Shown here: positions 9,087 through 19,085 of the stretch, piece after piece
Layout of the letters: each line of letters begins with the position of its first letter
Position numbering within the stretch: the stretch's first letter is position 1
Assembly: GCF_963678635.1 (NCBI RefSeq)
Contig: NC_087064.1
Coordinates: forward strand, 64,163,548 to 64,227,547
Direction of reading: 5' to 3'
Length of the DNA stretch: 64,000 nucleotides
Source: Symsagittifera roscoffensis
Taxonomy: Eukaryota > Xenacoelomorpha > Acoela > Convolutidae
Program-made: the position numbers and the translations under genes
Notes under the pieces: generated by a model
Databases searched by the model: none
The model's input: only the letters and a program-made list of their open reading frames with translations
What the model was told of the DNA's origin: nothing

Positions 9087-9621
9087 TTATCTATACTTCA
9101 GAACAATAAAAATCTCGTATCGAGTATAACTTCTAGAGTCTTTAGTTATGTCATTGTCATTGTCATTGTCATGCAGCATTTCCACAACATAATTGGCTGG
9201 CACATATTCAGTTTTTGCATGAAATACAACTTTCTTTACAGAGTTCTCTTTTACTAGTTTCTGAACTTCCTCAGGTAGGTCACTGCTTTGAAGATCCATT
9301 TGAACTCCGGGTTGACGTTTGGGCACTAAGACTAGCCTGGGAAGACATACTCCTCGTTTGTTTGCCAACATTTTGACTAAACTTGTGTCGTTGAAAATAG
9401 ATGAATTGGTCAATCACTGGGAAAAAATTTCTTAAAATAGTCAATTCGTCTCCTGAGAGAGTAATTTGTCCTTTCCGCTGCACGACTTGACCTCGGCAAT
9501 TGATTTGTTCTGTTCTGGTCAAAATTACTTTGATATCACTCTCTGGTGTCATCCAAGCCAAGAACACTAAATTTGGAGATAGGTACGTCTCTGCTTTTGC
9601 TAGTCTTTCGTTGTTGCTCAT
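9087..9621 (-). pseudogene. Unassigned Polinton gene in two frames
   Basis: The N-terminal frame starts at an ATG near 9619-9621 and stays coding-like to about residue 70, with ITLSGDELTILRNFF resembling the helix that closes PC4-like folds. After about 9413 the coding character passes to a second frame, which holds VCLPRLVLVPKRQPG and KKVVFHAKTEYVPANYV and ends in a short Asn-Asp repeat coded by a TCATTG microsatellite (9148-9172). A single frameshift around 9380-9413 explains both. The product would be about 170 residues. I do not recognise the family with confidence; a small nucleic-acid-binding protein is possible. Its start overlaps the end of the exonuclease-like gene. Confidence 0.45.
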
Positions 9622-10108
9622 TTGTCAGCCAATCAAAAAAAACCTTCGTTTTTTTCAGGGAACAGTGATTCCTAGAGTTATAATTAGGTTGTAAATGTCT
9701 ATTGCAAGATGGATAATTCTTTAAATGTAAGTTTTCAATTCTCGGGCAACCCAATTCATCAAGATTCACAACTTCTCGATCCAAGTACTTTGCAAGGAGT
9801 TCAGCCTTCTCTTTTCTTTTGGCGTAAAATACAGCGTTAGGATTTCTCAAAACAAAACTTTGAATAATCTGATTTAGGTTTAAATATAAATAATCTCCGC
9901 TTTCCCAGTGAATTCCGAGCAAGTATTGTGTTAACCAGTTGTACGCTTTTTGTTCAGCTTTGGGTAGTGAGTTGAAAGGGACTGGAGGTAGAAAAATATG
10001 AGAGTCACTATATTCAGAAGTCGTAATGGCTATTTCTTTAACTATAAAGATACTTTTTTTATAGCGAAATCCTTCCAAATCTATGACGACTGATCGTTCG
10101 CTCAACAT
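9536..10108 (-). CDS. Maverick-associated candidate exonuclease
   Basis: Intact 190-residue frame, ATG at 10106-10108. It opens with VIDLEGFRY, an acidic DxEG motif like the first motif of DEDD 3'-5' exonucleases, followed by FIVKEIAI. In the middle, NPNAVFYAKRKEKAELLAKYL and NLDELGCPRIENL could correspond to the second acidic motif. Near the end, CNRHL and a later NHCSLKKTKVFFDWL form a Cys/His cluster. I recall this combination next to capsid genes in arthropod Mavericks, where it is listed as hypothetical. The DEDD role is inference. Its start overlaps the stop of the upstream gene (ATGTTGA), and its last ~85 bases overlap the next gene, so the true C-terminus may be earlier. Confidence 0.5.
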   Translation of the reverse strand: MLSERSVVIDLEGFRYKKSIFIVKEIAITTSEYSDSHIFLPPVPFNSLPKAEQKAYNWLTQYLLGIHWESGDYLYLNLNQIIQSFVLRNPNAVFYAKRKEKAELLAKYLDREVVNLDELGCPRIENLHLKNYPSCNRHLQPNYNSRNHCSLKKTKVFFDWLTNEQQRKTSKSRDVPISKFSVLGLDDTRE

Positions 10109-10539
10109 TCTAATAACTGATAGAGTTCTGGTCTGGTTAGTTTGACGAATAAACAGAAAGTAATACCGCTCAAATGACCAATCAGACTGCTGTTACACTT
10201 CCAGGGTAACATATAGCAGTAAGTGGGACCCGTGTTGTAAACTTCGTCAACAAAACCTGCAGCGTCATGTAAAATTGCATGCAGACGTAGTATTTTTGAA
10301 TCTTTTAAATATTTGTCCAAGGAAGAGTCGTCTATGCCAATAAGACCTCCATATGGTCTAAATTTAATAGCTACGTCATAATTTAATTCGTTTTCACTGG
10401 AAAAGAAAAACAGAGAACATGCAGCCAGAAAGTAATTCCGACGGTCAGAATTTTCCGGATAGGTTTTTTTCACAGTCAAATAAATCTCATGATTGATTTC
10501 CAAGTCTGTTGAGGTAACTCTAAGTTTTTCCAATTTCAT
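10102..10539 (-). CDS. Polinton protein of unknown function
   Basis: Intact 145-residue frame with ATG at 10537-10539 and a TGA overlapping the start of the following gene by seven bases. The protein is globular in composition, without low-complexity tails. Noticeable segments are SDRRNYFLAACSLFFFSS, a hydrophobic stretch IKFRPYGGLIGID, an LHAILHDAAG motif and an LIGHLSGITFCLFV segment. I cannot assign it to a family. Tight coupling to the exonuclease-like gene suggests that both belong to one transcription unit. It is the rightmost gene of the element that I can support. Confidence 0.55.
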   Translation of the reverse strand: MKLEKLRVTSTDLEINHEIYLTVKKTYPENSDRRNYFLAACSLFFFSSENELNYDVAIKFRPYGGLIGIDDSSLDKYLKDSKILRLHAILHDAAGFVDEVYNTGPTYCYMLPWKCNSSLIGHLSGITFCLFVKLTRPELYQLLEC

Positions 10540-11034
10540 TTTTTTTCCAACACTCTTTGAACCTGCTGAATTTCAAAACAGTGGAAATAAAAGTAATCGT
10601 TTGGATGCCAACAGCTGATATCTACAACTCGGTGATATACATTGAATTAGTCCATCAGCCTTTTTCATATATTTTTAACATTTTAGTAAACATAAATTTT
10701 CAGTCTGCGCTTTATCTTTTCTTACAATCAGCTAGTGACAGAGTCAAACAAGAAGACAAATCTATTCAATTTCAAAAGTAGTATTCGACAAATCAAATGT
10801 TTTTACCAGTTTTTGTTTCCAAATCAAACTCAAAATTTCTAAACTGGTTGAAAATAACACGCAGCTAAAAGTACAATTTATTCTGTCTGTGTTTTCGTGA
10901 CAAGCGTATTTTAAACTCGGGGAAAATTTAGAGAAAGTTTAGCACAATTATCACCTTCCGAAACCTACTGTTCCAAGAATTTTTATTTGATGAACAATTT
11001 CATGTGATTTAAAATGTTAATTTGCTTGTTTTAG
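10540..11034. other. AT-rich region flanking the Polinton gene block
   Basis: No gene is visible. The right terminus of the Polinton should lie in or just beyond this stretch if the element is complete on this side, but I found no terminal inverted repeat or target duplication by eye. The end at TTTTAG (about 11031-11034) resembles a splice acceptor before the GC-rich ORF that follows. Confidence 0.4.
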
Positions 11035-11283
11035 ATGCCATCATACCTCGAAACAGTAAAAATCCCTTTCGGCGGTTTAGAGCTGATTAACATTCCTGTG
11101 GAGGAAATTCACGTCAGATATAAGGCTGGGCCCGATCCTGAGGTATTAGTGGTGAAGGAGCTCTGGGTCAAGCCACGCCAGTGGGCCAAGGGGAAACCCC
11201 TTCCCCGGACTTACGTCCCTGGGTCGCCCGAGTGGGAACTCCTCTCTGAGCAACTCAGGGACGTGGTCGCCCTCGGGGGTTGA
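11035..11283 (+). CDS. Small GC-rich ORF or 3' exon, unassigned
   Basis: ATG at 11035 gives 82 residues ending at a TGA (11281-11283). The composition differs sharply from the surroundings: codons are GC-rich and the peptide looks real, with EEIHVRYKAGPDPEVLVVKE and a Trp- and Pro-rich part (WVKPRQWAKGKPLPRTYVPG). It is preceded by a pyrimidine-rich TTGTTTTAG that could be a splice acceptor, so it may be the last exon of a longer gene. It is followed within ~75 bases by an AATAAA signal in a perfect hairpin. I do not recognise the protein. It could be a host 3' exon, an accessory gene of the Polinton's outer edge or the end of a retroelement. Confidence 0.4.
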   Translation: MPSYLETVKIPFGGLELINIPVEEIHVRYKAGPDPEVLVVKELWVKPRQWAKGKPLPRTYVPGSPEWELLSEQLRDVVALGG

Positions 11284-11347
11284 ATTGCCTACAGGGCTTC
11301 TGATCTGCTGGTGCTGATGGACAGCCCAGCCGCCTCTATTTATTCTT

Positions 11348-11370
11348 ACCTCTTCCAATAAAGAAGAGGT
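11348..11370 (+). terminator. Poly(A) signal displayed in a perfect hairpin loop
   Basis: ACCTCTTC (11348-11355) and GAAGAGGT (11363-11370) form an uninterrupted 8 bp stem whose 7-base loop is CAATAAA. The canonical AATAAA is thus exposed in a loop, followed at once by T-rich sequence. It lies 65 bases after the stop of the GC-rich ORF, so it is the likely 3' processing site of that transcript. Confidence 0.55.
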
Positions 11371-11798
11371 TTTTTTTTCTTTTTTACCAAATTTTATTTT
11401 TTTAGTCCCCTTCCTCAACATCCCCCTTTCTTTATTATTTGTTTATTATTATGATTAATATTACCACCAATCCTTCGACGAGCTCAACTTTCGGGTATGT
11501 CATTCTTATTTTGTTCAAATAGATCATTCATTTTGCCCAAATAGAGGTGGTGGCCGCCGCACTTGACGAATTTCCTTTCTTCGAGAATCAGCAATAAAAC
11601 ATGCATTTTTGAAGGAAATCGTTCCCCGCAGCCAACAGTTAAGCCAGGCTGCCAAAATATTGGCTTTCCTATATACCATAAAGTTTGGTTGCATATAATA
11701 GGTATATAACGTCATTTTACATGTAAACAAGCCAATACCCCCAAACTTTAGAAGGGAAAACATGCACCAACCAAAACTTAATTCCATTCCCGTTTCCA
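11371..11798. other. Non-coding stretch downstream of the GC-rich ORF
   Basis: T-rich tail then mixed sequence. A GGTGGTGGCCGCCGC block near 11546-11562 is GC-rich but does not extend into a supported gene. I see nothing else. Confidence 0.35.
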
Positions 11799-11961
11799 TA
11801 AAGTGGCTGGAAAATTACTAGTTTTAACCCCCCTTAAAACATGCGTGCCTGAAAAAGTAGGGGCTTTAACCCCTTTGGGGGTTAAAAGTGGTAAGTACAA
11901 CGGCACACTGAACTTTGAGGGGGGGGGGGGTTAAAAGTCGTCATTTTCCTAGCCACTTTTA
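11799..11961. mobile_element. Fold-back MITE, ~163 bp
   Basis: The ends are inverted copies of about 36 bp: TAAAGTGGCTGGAAAATTAC at the left and, inverted, AGCCACTTTTA with GTCATTTTCCT at the right. Both arms lead into runs of C or G (AACCCCCC and GGGGGGGTT). Inside is a second palindrome, TTAACCCCTTTGGGGGTTAA (about 11868-11887). The terminal TA on both sides could be a target duplication, as in Tc1/mariner-type MITEs. No coding capacity. Confidence 0.6.
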
Positions 11962-11973
11962 CTATACTACTGT

Positions 11974-12269
11974 TGTCATACCTCGAAGTATGATCGTGTT
12001 ATTACTCGAACCCGAACGGATTGATAAACCAAGAGTTCTAGACGCGGCGAGATAAAAACAACTAGTTGATAGACACCATTTATTGACAACTGAGCTACAG
12101 CCCAAGAAGAACGCAGATCTACTGCCTATCAAGGTCAAACCGAACAAGTAACATGATAGTTAGCACAGTAAGTTCAACATAAGGTATATATCAGTTTAAC
12201 ATAAAGGTACCTATCAGATATGATAAGTTTATCAATCCGAGCCGGATGACACTAGTATTCGGTGTGACA
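11974..12269 (-). mobile_element. Solo LTR (296 bp)
   Basis: On the minus strand the segment begins TGTCACACC and ends GGTATGACA, so it has the TG...CA boundaries and short inverted repeats of a long terminal repeat. A TCAATAAATGG poly(A) signal lies in the last third on the same strand. No internal retroelement sequence flanks it, so it looks like a solo LTR. I did not find a matching 5 bp duplication (ACTGT left, TTTTA right), so the ends could be off by a few bases. Confidence 0.6.
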
Positions 12270-12629
12270 TTTTAGTGCACTGATCTTCAAAAAAGCCAAA
12301 CCTGAAACAAGAACCAGGACTGTTCCTCAAATTTCCATGTTTTTTATTATCGTTTCACGAAAATTAATTTTCAATCTGTCGTGAACTCGCTCGTGTACTC
12401 TTGTTCCGTTTTGGAAAAAGTAATGGAATAGATTTGCCGAAAGTGATTTTTTTACGGACCGTTTTCAGCAATTGAATTAACAGCCTCTTAAAAAAACTTA
12501 ACCCCCAATGAAAATTTCCACTACCTGAGATCAAGCGTAAAAAGTAGTTGATCTGTGATGTTTTTTTATGGTGTGTGGGTGTGAAATTGCCAACTTGATT
12601 CATGTTGTGGGCTATTACTTGCACAGTTT
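12270..12629. other. Non-coding stretch before the S repeats
   Basis: Mixed AT-rich sequence without a supported gene. It contains a GTGTGTGGGTGTG patch near 12571-12583 and leads into the first S repeat. Confidence 0.35.
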
Positions 12630-13168
12630 TTGTTCCGACTTTTGATACGAAAGTAATGGAATATTTGTGCTCGGTTCTTTTCTCTTCAGACAAATTTCGA
12701 CTTTTTAACTAGCCATTTTCGACGAATTTTTTTAGTATCATTCAAAAAGTATCGTTGTCCTGAGCTTAAATTTGAAAAGATATTTCACCTGTGATTAGTT
12801 TTCGTAAAGTTATGAGAGTTTAAAGATTGCCATTTTGGCCATTTTGACCAATTTGGGACAATTAACTGGCGATATAATTCACGCTATTAACGCGTAAGCG
12901 GAGATTTAATCCGTCTTATAAATCGTTCCAAATTGGTTGAACAAAGCTTATTTGCCATAATTGATTTGTTACAAGGAACGAATTCTATCTTTTTGTACTT
13001 TATATAAGGCGTGTGGGAGGATGATTTTCATAAAAAATTTCAAATTTTAGAAAAAAAAATTTCATTTTATTTTATTTCATTTCATTATTTATGTTATTAC
13101 TGCTGCTCCATAAACCTTAAAAGGCAGTCGGAACATTCAGGGCTTCGCCCTGATACGAGCAGTCTTGT
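12630..13168 (+). repeat. Dispersed repeat S, copy 1
   Basis: About 540 bp unit. It begins with a GTTCCGACTTT-like end, an ACTTTCG/CGAAAGT hairpin region and CGACTTTTTAACTAGCC. In the middle is a conserved block GGGACAATTAAC followed by GCG-rich palindromic sequence and AAGCGGAGATTTAATCCGTC. It ends with AGTCGGAACA, the hairpin CAGGGCTTCGCCCTG (13138-13152) and ATACGAGCAGT. A second copy follows head to tail. Confidence 0.75.
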
Positions 13169-13715
13169 TGTTCTGACTTTCGATACGAAAGTAACGGAAT
13201 ATTTGTGCTCGGGGTGGGTTTTTTTTTCTTCAGACAAATTTCGACTTTTTAACTAGCCAGTTTTGACGGAATTTTTTTTATATTATTCTAAAGGTATTGT
13301 TGTCCTGAGCTTAAATTTGAAAAGATATTTCACCTGTGATCATTTTTCGTAAAGTTATGAGGGTTTAAAGATTTCCATTTTGGCCATTTTGACCAATTTG
13401 GGACAATTAACGCGCATAATAATTCGCGCTGTTAACGCATAAGCGGAGATTTAATCCGTCTTATAAATCGTTCCAAATTGGTTGAACGAAGCTGATTTGC
13501 CATAATTGATTTGTTACAAGAAGCGAAATCTATCCTTTAGTACTTTATATGGCGTGTGGGGGGTGATTTTTATTTTAAAAGTTTCAAGTTTTTGAAGAAA
13601 AAAAAAATTTTCTTTTTGTTTTTTTACTTTTAATTTTTTAATGATATTACTGCTCCATAAACTTTAATGGGCAGTCGGAACATTCAGGGCTTCGCCTTGA
13701 TACGAGCAGTATTGT
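13169..13715 (+). repeat. Dispersed repeat S, copy 2
   Basis: Direct tandem copy of the preceding unit. It starts with the junction hairpin (ACTTTCG-ATA-CGAAAGT, 13176-13192) and ends with CAGGGCTTCGCCTTG (13685-13699) and ATACGAGCAGT. It is diverged from copy 1 by scattered substitutions and small indels. No open frame is conserved between copies. Confidence 0.75.
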
Positions 13716-15868
13716 TTGATTTTACCAATGAACTGAAAATGCAATGGAAGTTATGTGAGCATAGCAAATGTTAACGCTCTCAAAATTGTTCAGAGGAGGC
13801 AAGAAAAAAGTCAATAAAATTTACTATTCGACTCAAAGTTTAACAATTATACTTGCACAATATTTTTTTAACAAAAAAAACTGATTAAAGTCAGTCGGGA
13901 TATTGAAAACTTTGCCCACTTATTTCAAGCTTTGTTCTAGAACTGTTAAAAAGGGTCGGGAGATTCAAAGCTTTGTCCGCGTCAATGAGCAGTCTTGTTC
14001 TATAAAAGAGTCCAATTTTTGTCCTACTTTTTATGAAGGGGCTCCTTTGATGGAAATTTTTAAACTCTATTGCATCACTGCACATGATTGCTTCATTTTG
14101 ATGAAACTTAATTATGCACTAAATTTGGCTTGCCTTCTTCCAATTTGTCTCCGGCGGCGTATAGAGGAATTTTATCGATGAGAGGCGGGCTTTTTAATTG
14201 CTCTCTTATACTTTTTATCAAACACTTTGATTTTCTCTTAAGCTCAGCCGCAACCAATTTTGATGCAGTTTTGCTTTTACTTTTTTAACGGCCCTTTTCT
14301 AAAAACTAAAGCTACCAAACTTTACCAAAGTATTAGCTTTTTTTTCTAAAACGTTCCATATTCTTAATTAGAAATTAGTGGGATGGCGTTTTTAAACGTT
14401 TTTGAGATCAAACACCGAACTAAAACTTTCCAGACGACCCCAATGAAAAGGACTGGAATGAACGATGGCATGGGAAAATTTTTTCTGCTCAATTTGACTA
14501 CTCCGATGAAAGCTTTTAGGGGTTGTCCTTGAATAAAAAGGTTTCAGTGTTGAAGAAAAGCTGTTTTTTTTTCTAAATGTTTGCCTGTCCAATTTTTGAA
14601 TAATTTTTATTTGACTAGAAATTGAGTCTGCTTCTAAAAGCAGAACTCTTTTTTCAACGATGATTTTTTGTTCTACGGCAGACTCAAAAATTTTTACGGC
14701 AGACTCAAATATTTCTAAGGCACATTTTCTGTTCTAAACTCAAGTAAGCAATTTCATATTTTTTTTGGTAATTTTGTTGCAATCAGCTATGACTCAAAAG
14801 TTGTAAGCCAGATACTCAATCACCGAATGCGTAATTTTTCGAACAGATTTCTGCAATTGAGAAAGCAGCATCTTAGTAAACTTCATCCTCCAATGAATGT
14901 ATCAAAAACCTGTGATCAAGCGTAAAAAAAATAGTTTATCTGCCATGTTTTTTTTTGTTATGGTGCGGGGTTTTGAAAATTGCATATCTTGCTGATATGG
15001 ATCTTAATAAAGTTACCAGTAAACACAAAAAAAAACAAGTCATATTAACAATCATAGCAATTCTGTAATATCAGAACTTATTACAGAACTTTTTTCTTAA
15101 TTATGTACATTTTTAGCAGCACCGAATTGAATGGTCACCAAAAAACAAAAACCGCAGTCAGAGCAAAACGGAAACTCAGTTTAACCATGACCATCATGAC
15201 ATCTCGGTTTTTTTTCTCAAAGTGAGTCATTACGAAGTTACGACCAAATTGGCGACACACACAAAATTTCATCCAATTAAGATCCGAACATTTGTTAGAA
15301 AACATACAGAAATCCTTTTTTTTACGAAACGCTTGCCTCCCGAAAGCAGCGAAGCAGACTATTTCTTTCGAAATAGATTATGAATATGCAACAAGAGCGT
15401 AGAAGCACCCAACCAAATTTTACTGAAATTTACTCATGTAAAATACTTTAACTTAAATTAGGCAAACTTTTCTTTGATTCGTTTTTACAAGTACTATTAT
15501 TGTTTCTAACATTATAAGCAATGGCATATCAAGCTTGTCTCTCATTTCACCTGTTTTCAGGCGAAAACTACAGGCGCTCGAAAAAGTCGACGGCTTTGAA
15601 TCCCTATTGGTAAACAGGATCATTTTTGTCCAATACACACAAAATTACGTTTTCTCAAAAACTAATTAACATAAAACGCACACTTTTTTGGCTAAAATTC
15701 GAGTTTGAATTAGAATCTAGAGTTGATTAAAAACTCTAATGATATAATTTTCATAAATCAAAAAGTTCTTGTTATAAGCTTTCCTATAATTTCACAAAAC
15801 TAAATGAAATATCCATAACTAATGATAAATAGTTTTCCATTCAGGAAAAGCATATGAACAGCTTTTCT
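13716..15868. other. AT-rich non-coding DNA up to the gap
   Basis: I see no supported gene. Short open frames here are not longer than chance in AT-rich sequence and lack recognisable motifs. There are scattered degenerate copies of motifs such as CGAATTTTTTC and CAGTCGGGA, possibly eroded dispersed repeats. Confidence 0.4.
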
Positions 15869-16068
15869 NNNNNNNNNNNNNNNNNNNNNNNNNNNNNNNN
15901 NNNNNNNNNNNNNNNNNNNNNNNNNNNNNNNNNNNNNNNNNNNNNNNNNNNNNNNNNNNNNNNNNNNNNNNNNNNNNNNNNNNNNNNNNNNNNNNNNNNN
16001 NNNNNNNNNNNNNNNNNNNNNNNNNNNNNNNNNNNNNNNNNNNNNNNNNNNNNNNNNNNNNNNNNNNN
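15869..16068. other. Assembly gap, 200 N
   Basis: Exactly 200 N, the same length as the second gap, which suggests a fixed placeholder. True distance and adjacency are unknown. Confidence 0.97.
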
Positions 16069-18789
16069 CCTAGAGGAGAATTGTTTTACAGCAACTATTG
16101 CTAAGGGAATCCTTTTCGATTGTTACACCTCTAAAAGCTCCTGCGGTATGAAAAAAAAACTATGCAAAATATCTGTAAAATTCAATTTCATTATCCTTGT
16201 TCTAGGCGCAATTGTGCGAGCCAAATAACAATTAACCGAAAAATTCAAATCAAACCAATTTGTTTTTGGTGGAGAAAAATTAAAGGTTAGTTGAACTCAG
16301 AGTTTATCTCAGGCAAAACATCAGCACAAAAGTGAAATACAAAGCCTATCTTATAATTTATTTCCAATGTTCCTTACTTTTAGTAACCAAGAAAATCTGA
16401 ATATGATCTGCCGAGTCTGTACGATTGACTTTAAAAAAGAACACAAAAATCAATTTATATTGATTCCATTGATATTCAAAATCCGTATGAAAATGGAACC
16501 AAAAAAGTTGACGAAAATGGATTTAATTTTTTTTTTAGAATTAGTTGAAATGAGTTCTTGAACTACATTTTTGTATCAAACTAAATCTATTTTAAATCGA
16601 TGCAAATCATTTTTTACGCGTTAGCTAGATCATTTGAATACAATTGTTTGCAATCAATTTCATTTTAGTGCGGGCAGTGCCATTCATAATTTTTTGTTTT
16701 TAAGTACGGAAAGTTTTAGCCAATTTTTCTCCAGTGATTGTGGACTTTTTGTGTCTAAGTACGGTGAGTTTTAGCCAGTTCTTCTCCAATGTTTTGGACT
16801 CATTTGAAACCGAGCCAGGCAAAATGACCTAAAATTACACCTTACTCGACCCATATAGGGTGTTTTTTGGTGTGCAAAAATGTGCAGAAAAGATGCAAAT
16901 CTAAATATTGAAATTTGAGCTGAGATTCTGAAAAACACACAAGAAAAACAAGATCAATCGCTCGCTTGTCAACTCAATTTTGACATGGGTAACTGTTTGT
17001 GTGGTGGAGGGGGTAAAATTATATAAAAACTAATAAACCATGAGTTTTCAAGGCATTGGTTATCTGTCCAGCGCCGTTAGCTGAAATTGAATAAGGTTTT
17101 AAGTTATTCTAAGCCATAAATTTAACCGAAAAGCAAAGAACTCCGATCCAATTTTCTCGAATCTGAAAGAAGTTTTTTTTTTCACAATCAAAATTTTTTG
17201 ATTGAACCAGCACAAACATGCTTCGCTATGACGCATAATTTGTGCCCTTGTGGCGTTTACTTTATGTAACTGATTTTGCGTCAATGAAAAAGAAGAAGCA
17301 CACCCGATAATGCGAATTTGTTCCCTCCTTTCGATGGGTCGCGGACAACATACTAATGCAATGTGCTTCTTCTCTTTGCAAGGTAATTTTTTAAGGTAAG
17401 TCTGCACAGCCTAATTGATCCCCGTAGAGTACTTAAGCAAACTGAGAAAAAAAATGAAAGAGCTTTGGTGAATAGTTTTGATAGCTTTGCGAAAGCGAAG
17501 TTAAAGGTTTTTTTTTTGTTAAAGTCACTTATTTGATAGAATTTGGTAAAATAAATAAATTGTATGATAGGAGAAACTTACCCGATGGTGCTTTTCAACG
17601 TAAATTTTTTTTATTTTATTAGTGCGTGTTCACTTATTCAGTTTATAGATCATCCTTGCTATACCATTGAAAACCGAGTTTTATGATAAGGTTTCCATAA
17701 GCGGATTAAGGAAGGGGGGAGGGACTGCGCACACTTCCTCCTCAGGGATTCGACCCCTGCCGACCTAAAGGGTCCCACCTTTGTACTATTTTGAAATATC
17801 CAATTCTAGCTGACTGACTCTTAAATAATTCTAAAGGCACCTTTGGCGCTAATATATACTAATTTTAAGGGGGGAGCGCGTGCTGAAAAAATGCAATTTT
17901 TTGGTCAAATTTTTCCAAAAACTGCCAAAAAACGCCTTTGTAGCCTGTATTTCAATAATTTGTAGGCGGCACAGAAAATTCGGTCAAATAGGGTCTTTTT
18001 AGTGATTTGGGAGAGCTCAGAAAATCAATTTGGTCGACCTAAAAAAAAGATCGACAAAATTTTCGATTTTTTTTCAAAATCCTCCTACCCCCTCCCCGCT
18101 CGATAAAATCTTAGATCCGCCCCTGGTTTCATCTATAAATTATTGTTTTTGCTCGAATAAAATCATAATAAATTATTCTTATTTATCGCTAAACTTATAC
18201 TAGGAGGTACCAAATTGTTTGTTAGTATTGATTGAATTTTTCAGCTTTGATCGAAACTTTTTCTTTAGGATATTGGCCTTGAAAGTACTAACACACAATA
18301 CAAAATCTCTGAAAAAGTTTTATATCAAAAGATAGGAAATATCAACAAAAGTTTTGAGAAATTCTATACAAGGAGAATTTGAAAGATAGTTAACCGAAAT
18401 TTGCGGATGCTGCGCATCGTTTTCGAAAATTAATTATCGTTTCCTAGATTTGATTTTAATGTGACTGATAAACACCGCACCGGTGGTGTAGGATGAACAC
18501 ATGCTAAAACAATGACGGGTGATCCGTCAATTTTTAGAAGTTGCCCCTATTAATCAAAATCAATAAGCGTAAATTTTGTTTGGTAAGAGTCGTTGGTTAA
18601 AACAGCAAAGAGAACAGAAAAAATGGTCAAGATTTCGTTAGATGCCGAACAAAATAAGGTTTTGGGCAAAATTTGTTCCGAAACTGCCATTTGTCACATA
18701 AACCGTCTCTAGAGAAAAAAGCTCATCCAATTAACTATTTTTGTTTTGATTGACAATTCATGGTTTTTGATGGTTCAAAGAAGATGGTG

Positions 18790-18895
18790 CATATACAAAA
18801 CATTCCCATACAAAACAGTCCCATGCAAAAGAGTTCGAAACATCAATAAAAAGTTCTAAAAAACAGTCCCATACAAAACAGTCCATAACCATTCA
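18790..18895 (-). repeat. Short ACAAAACAGTCCCAT minisatellite
   Basis: Degenerate 15-16 base units (ATACAAAACAGTCCC and variants) recur several times here. The same motif in opposite orientation (GGGACTGTTTTGTAT) recurs inside every unit of the 1,664 bp array that follows, for example near 22080-22150. Confidence 0.55.
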
Positions 18896-19024
18896 TTTTT
18901 CTTGACCATGATCTTTTGGCGCCGACAGAATTGATTTACGCTTTGAAAACTCAAACATAGGCGTAATTTAAGATCAAAGAGCTAAACTAGAGCCTAACAA
19001 TAACTAGGATGAAATTCAAAGGCA

Positions 19025-19085
19025 TCAATGTATAGTGGTTAAAGCGCTAGCCTCAAACTCTAGAGATCAAAGGATCCACATTTCC
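19025..19085 (+). repeat. tRNA-derived relic (SINE-like)
   Basis: TATAGTGGTTAAAGCGCTAG resembles a pol III A box with its D-arm. CCTCAAACTCTAG could be an anticodon arm, and AGATCAAAGGATCCA is a damaged B-box region. The usual GGTTCGA core is lost, so this is not a functional tRNA; a tRNA-headed SINE fragment is likely. Confidence 0.4.

Noticed and set aside
1-11034. Terminal inverted repeats of the Polinton
   Set aside because: I compared both edges by eye in both orientations and found only short AT-rich coincidences such as GGAAACAAAA.
11962-12147. 61-residue frame on the minus strand
   Set aside because: It lies within the solo LTR, shows no motif, and is explained by chance openness.
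13126-13192. Hammerhead ribozyme at the S-repeat end
   Set aside because: CTGATACGAGC looks superficially like the CUGANGA core, but the invariant G and A positions and a matching GAAA segment are absent.
15854-16228. Open frame across the first N gap
   Set aside because: Most of it is N; the 50-odd real codons show no motif and the gap length is a placeholder.
17737-17770. B-box-like GGGATTCGACCCC
   Set aside because: No A box at suitable distance on either strand, so a tRNA or SINE origin is not supported.
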